Shown here piece by piece: positions 34,613 to 34,778 of a stretch of DNA of 34,778 bases. The translations under genes and the position numbers were made by a program. Under the pieces are notes generated by a model. That model had not been told where the DNA came from. It did no database searches and saw only the letters and a list, made by a program, of their open reading frames with translations. The stretch's first letter is position 1, and every line of letters begins with the position of its first letter. Source of the stretch: Alphaproteobacteria bacterium (GTDB lineage: Bacteria > Pseudomonadota > Alphaproteobacteria > Rhodobacterales > Rhodobacteraceae); assembly GCA_030433335.1 (NCBI GenBank), contig JAUILL010000035.1, positions 1 to 34,778 on the forward strand, written 5' to 3'.

Positions 34613-34652
34613 AACGACATATCCAGAACTGCACTTCACCGTGAGTTCACAC

Positions 34653-34778
34653 GGCCTTGTTGCACAAATCGGATGAGGGATTCACTGTGTGAATCCAGCA
34701 TGATAGCAGGAGGTCATGAGCAGTTGGGCCCCTACGAAGTACAAGACCACGAACTGGTCGGCTTACAATGAAGCACTC
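34653..34778 (+). mobile_element. Left end of an IS5-family insertion sequence
   Basis: GGCCTTGTTGCACAAATC at 34653-34670 matches the typical terminal inverted repeat of IS5/IS903-group elements. The element continues beyond the window. It abuts the 3' flank of the IS30 transposase by about 40 bases. Confidence 0.85.
34716..34778 (+). CDS. IS5-family transposase, N-terminal part
   Basis: The first 21 codons of a transposase: MSSWAPTKYKTTNWSAYN and onward, the usual start of this IS5 group. AGGAGG sits 3 bases before the ATG at 34716. The gene runs off the end of the window. Confidence 0.85.
   Translation, partial: MSSWAPTKYKTTNWSAYNEAL

Overview
The window looks like accessory DNA (a plasmid or genomic island) of an alphaproteobacterium, most likely of the Rhodobacteraceae. 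This rests on the high GC content, the gene families and the style of the integrase, resolvase and IS relics. It is inference from sequence alone, since no rRNA, tRNA or rep gene is present to anchor it. Complete operons are separated by scars of mobile elements. I saw no tRNA, rRNA or CRISPR array.

Layout. (1) 85-864: a two-repeat acidic protein whose 3' end is cut off by a reversed resolvase relic. (2) 1269-8794: a tight five-gene operon with three glycosyltransferases, an ABC exporter and a protein with two phosphotransferase-like kinase domains. A second broken resolvase (9245-9731) lies on its other side. (3) 9894-12434: an orphan hybrid histidine kinase with receiver and HPt domains. 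(4) 12644-14670: a dead tyrosine recombinase, a WGR-domain protein and a Fic protein whose motif has Gln in place of the catalytic His. (5) 14948-16133: a two-domain CDGSH iron-sulfur protein, a strong terminator without an obvious gene, and a short BLUF blue-light sensor. (6) 16188-18156: WGR, LamG and XRE-antitoxin fragments, then an intact ccdAB pair and a DUF1810-type gene. (7) 18203-20941: a serine recombinase and a RecD2-like helicase in one operon. (8) 21319-22998: an AT-rich patatin-like phospholipase with an unrecognised C-terminal half. (9) 23168-28770: the least familiar part. One operon (minus strand) holds a small DUF4258-like protein, a 574-residue unknown and a 62-residue ORF. 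On the plus strand are a 72-residue stand-alone domain, a second DUF4258-like protein, a possible uracil-DNA-glycosylase-fold protein, a 330-residue protein that carries the same C-terminal domain as the 72-residue one, and an XRE regulator. (10) 28903-30644: ImmA/IrrE-type metallopeptidase plus DUF4411 (PIN-like) pair. (11) 30645-31486: noncoding DNA with a strong hairpin and iteron-like GTAAC repeats. (12) 31487-33018: a frameshifted ORF, an unknown protein and a GIY-YIG-like protein. (13) 33051-34778: a truncated HAD gene, a truncated resolvase joined head to head to a truncated IS30 transposase, and the start of an IS5-family element.

How the parts work together. The stability modules (ccdAB, ImmA/DUF4411), the recombinases and the many relics fit a mobile replicon. 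Patatin, RecD2, GIY-YIG, Fic and the unknown 23168-28770 cluster look like a defence or conflict island. The best candidate for an undescribed system is 23168-28770, because its two transcription units share a gene family and its plus-strand part uses the same small domain twice.
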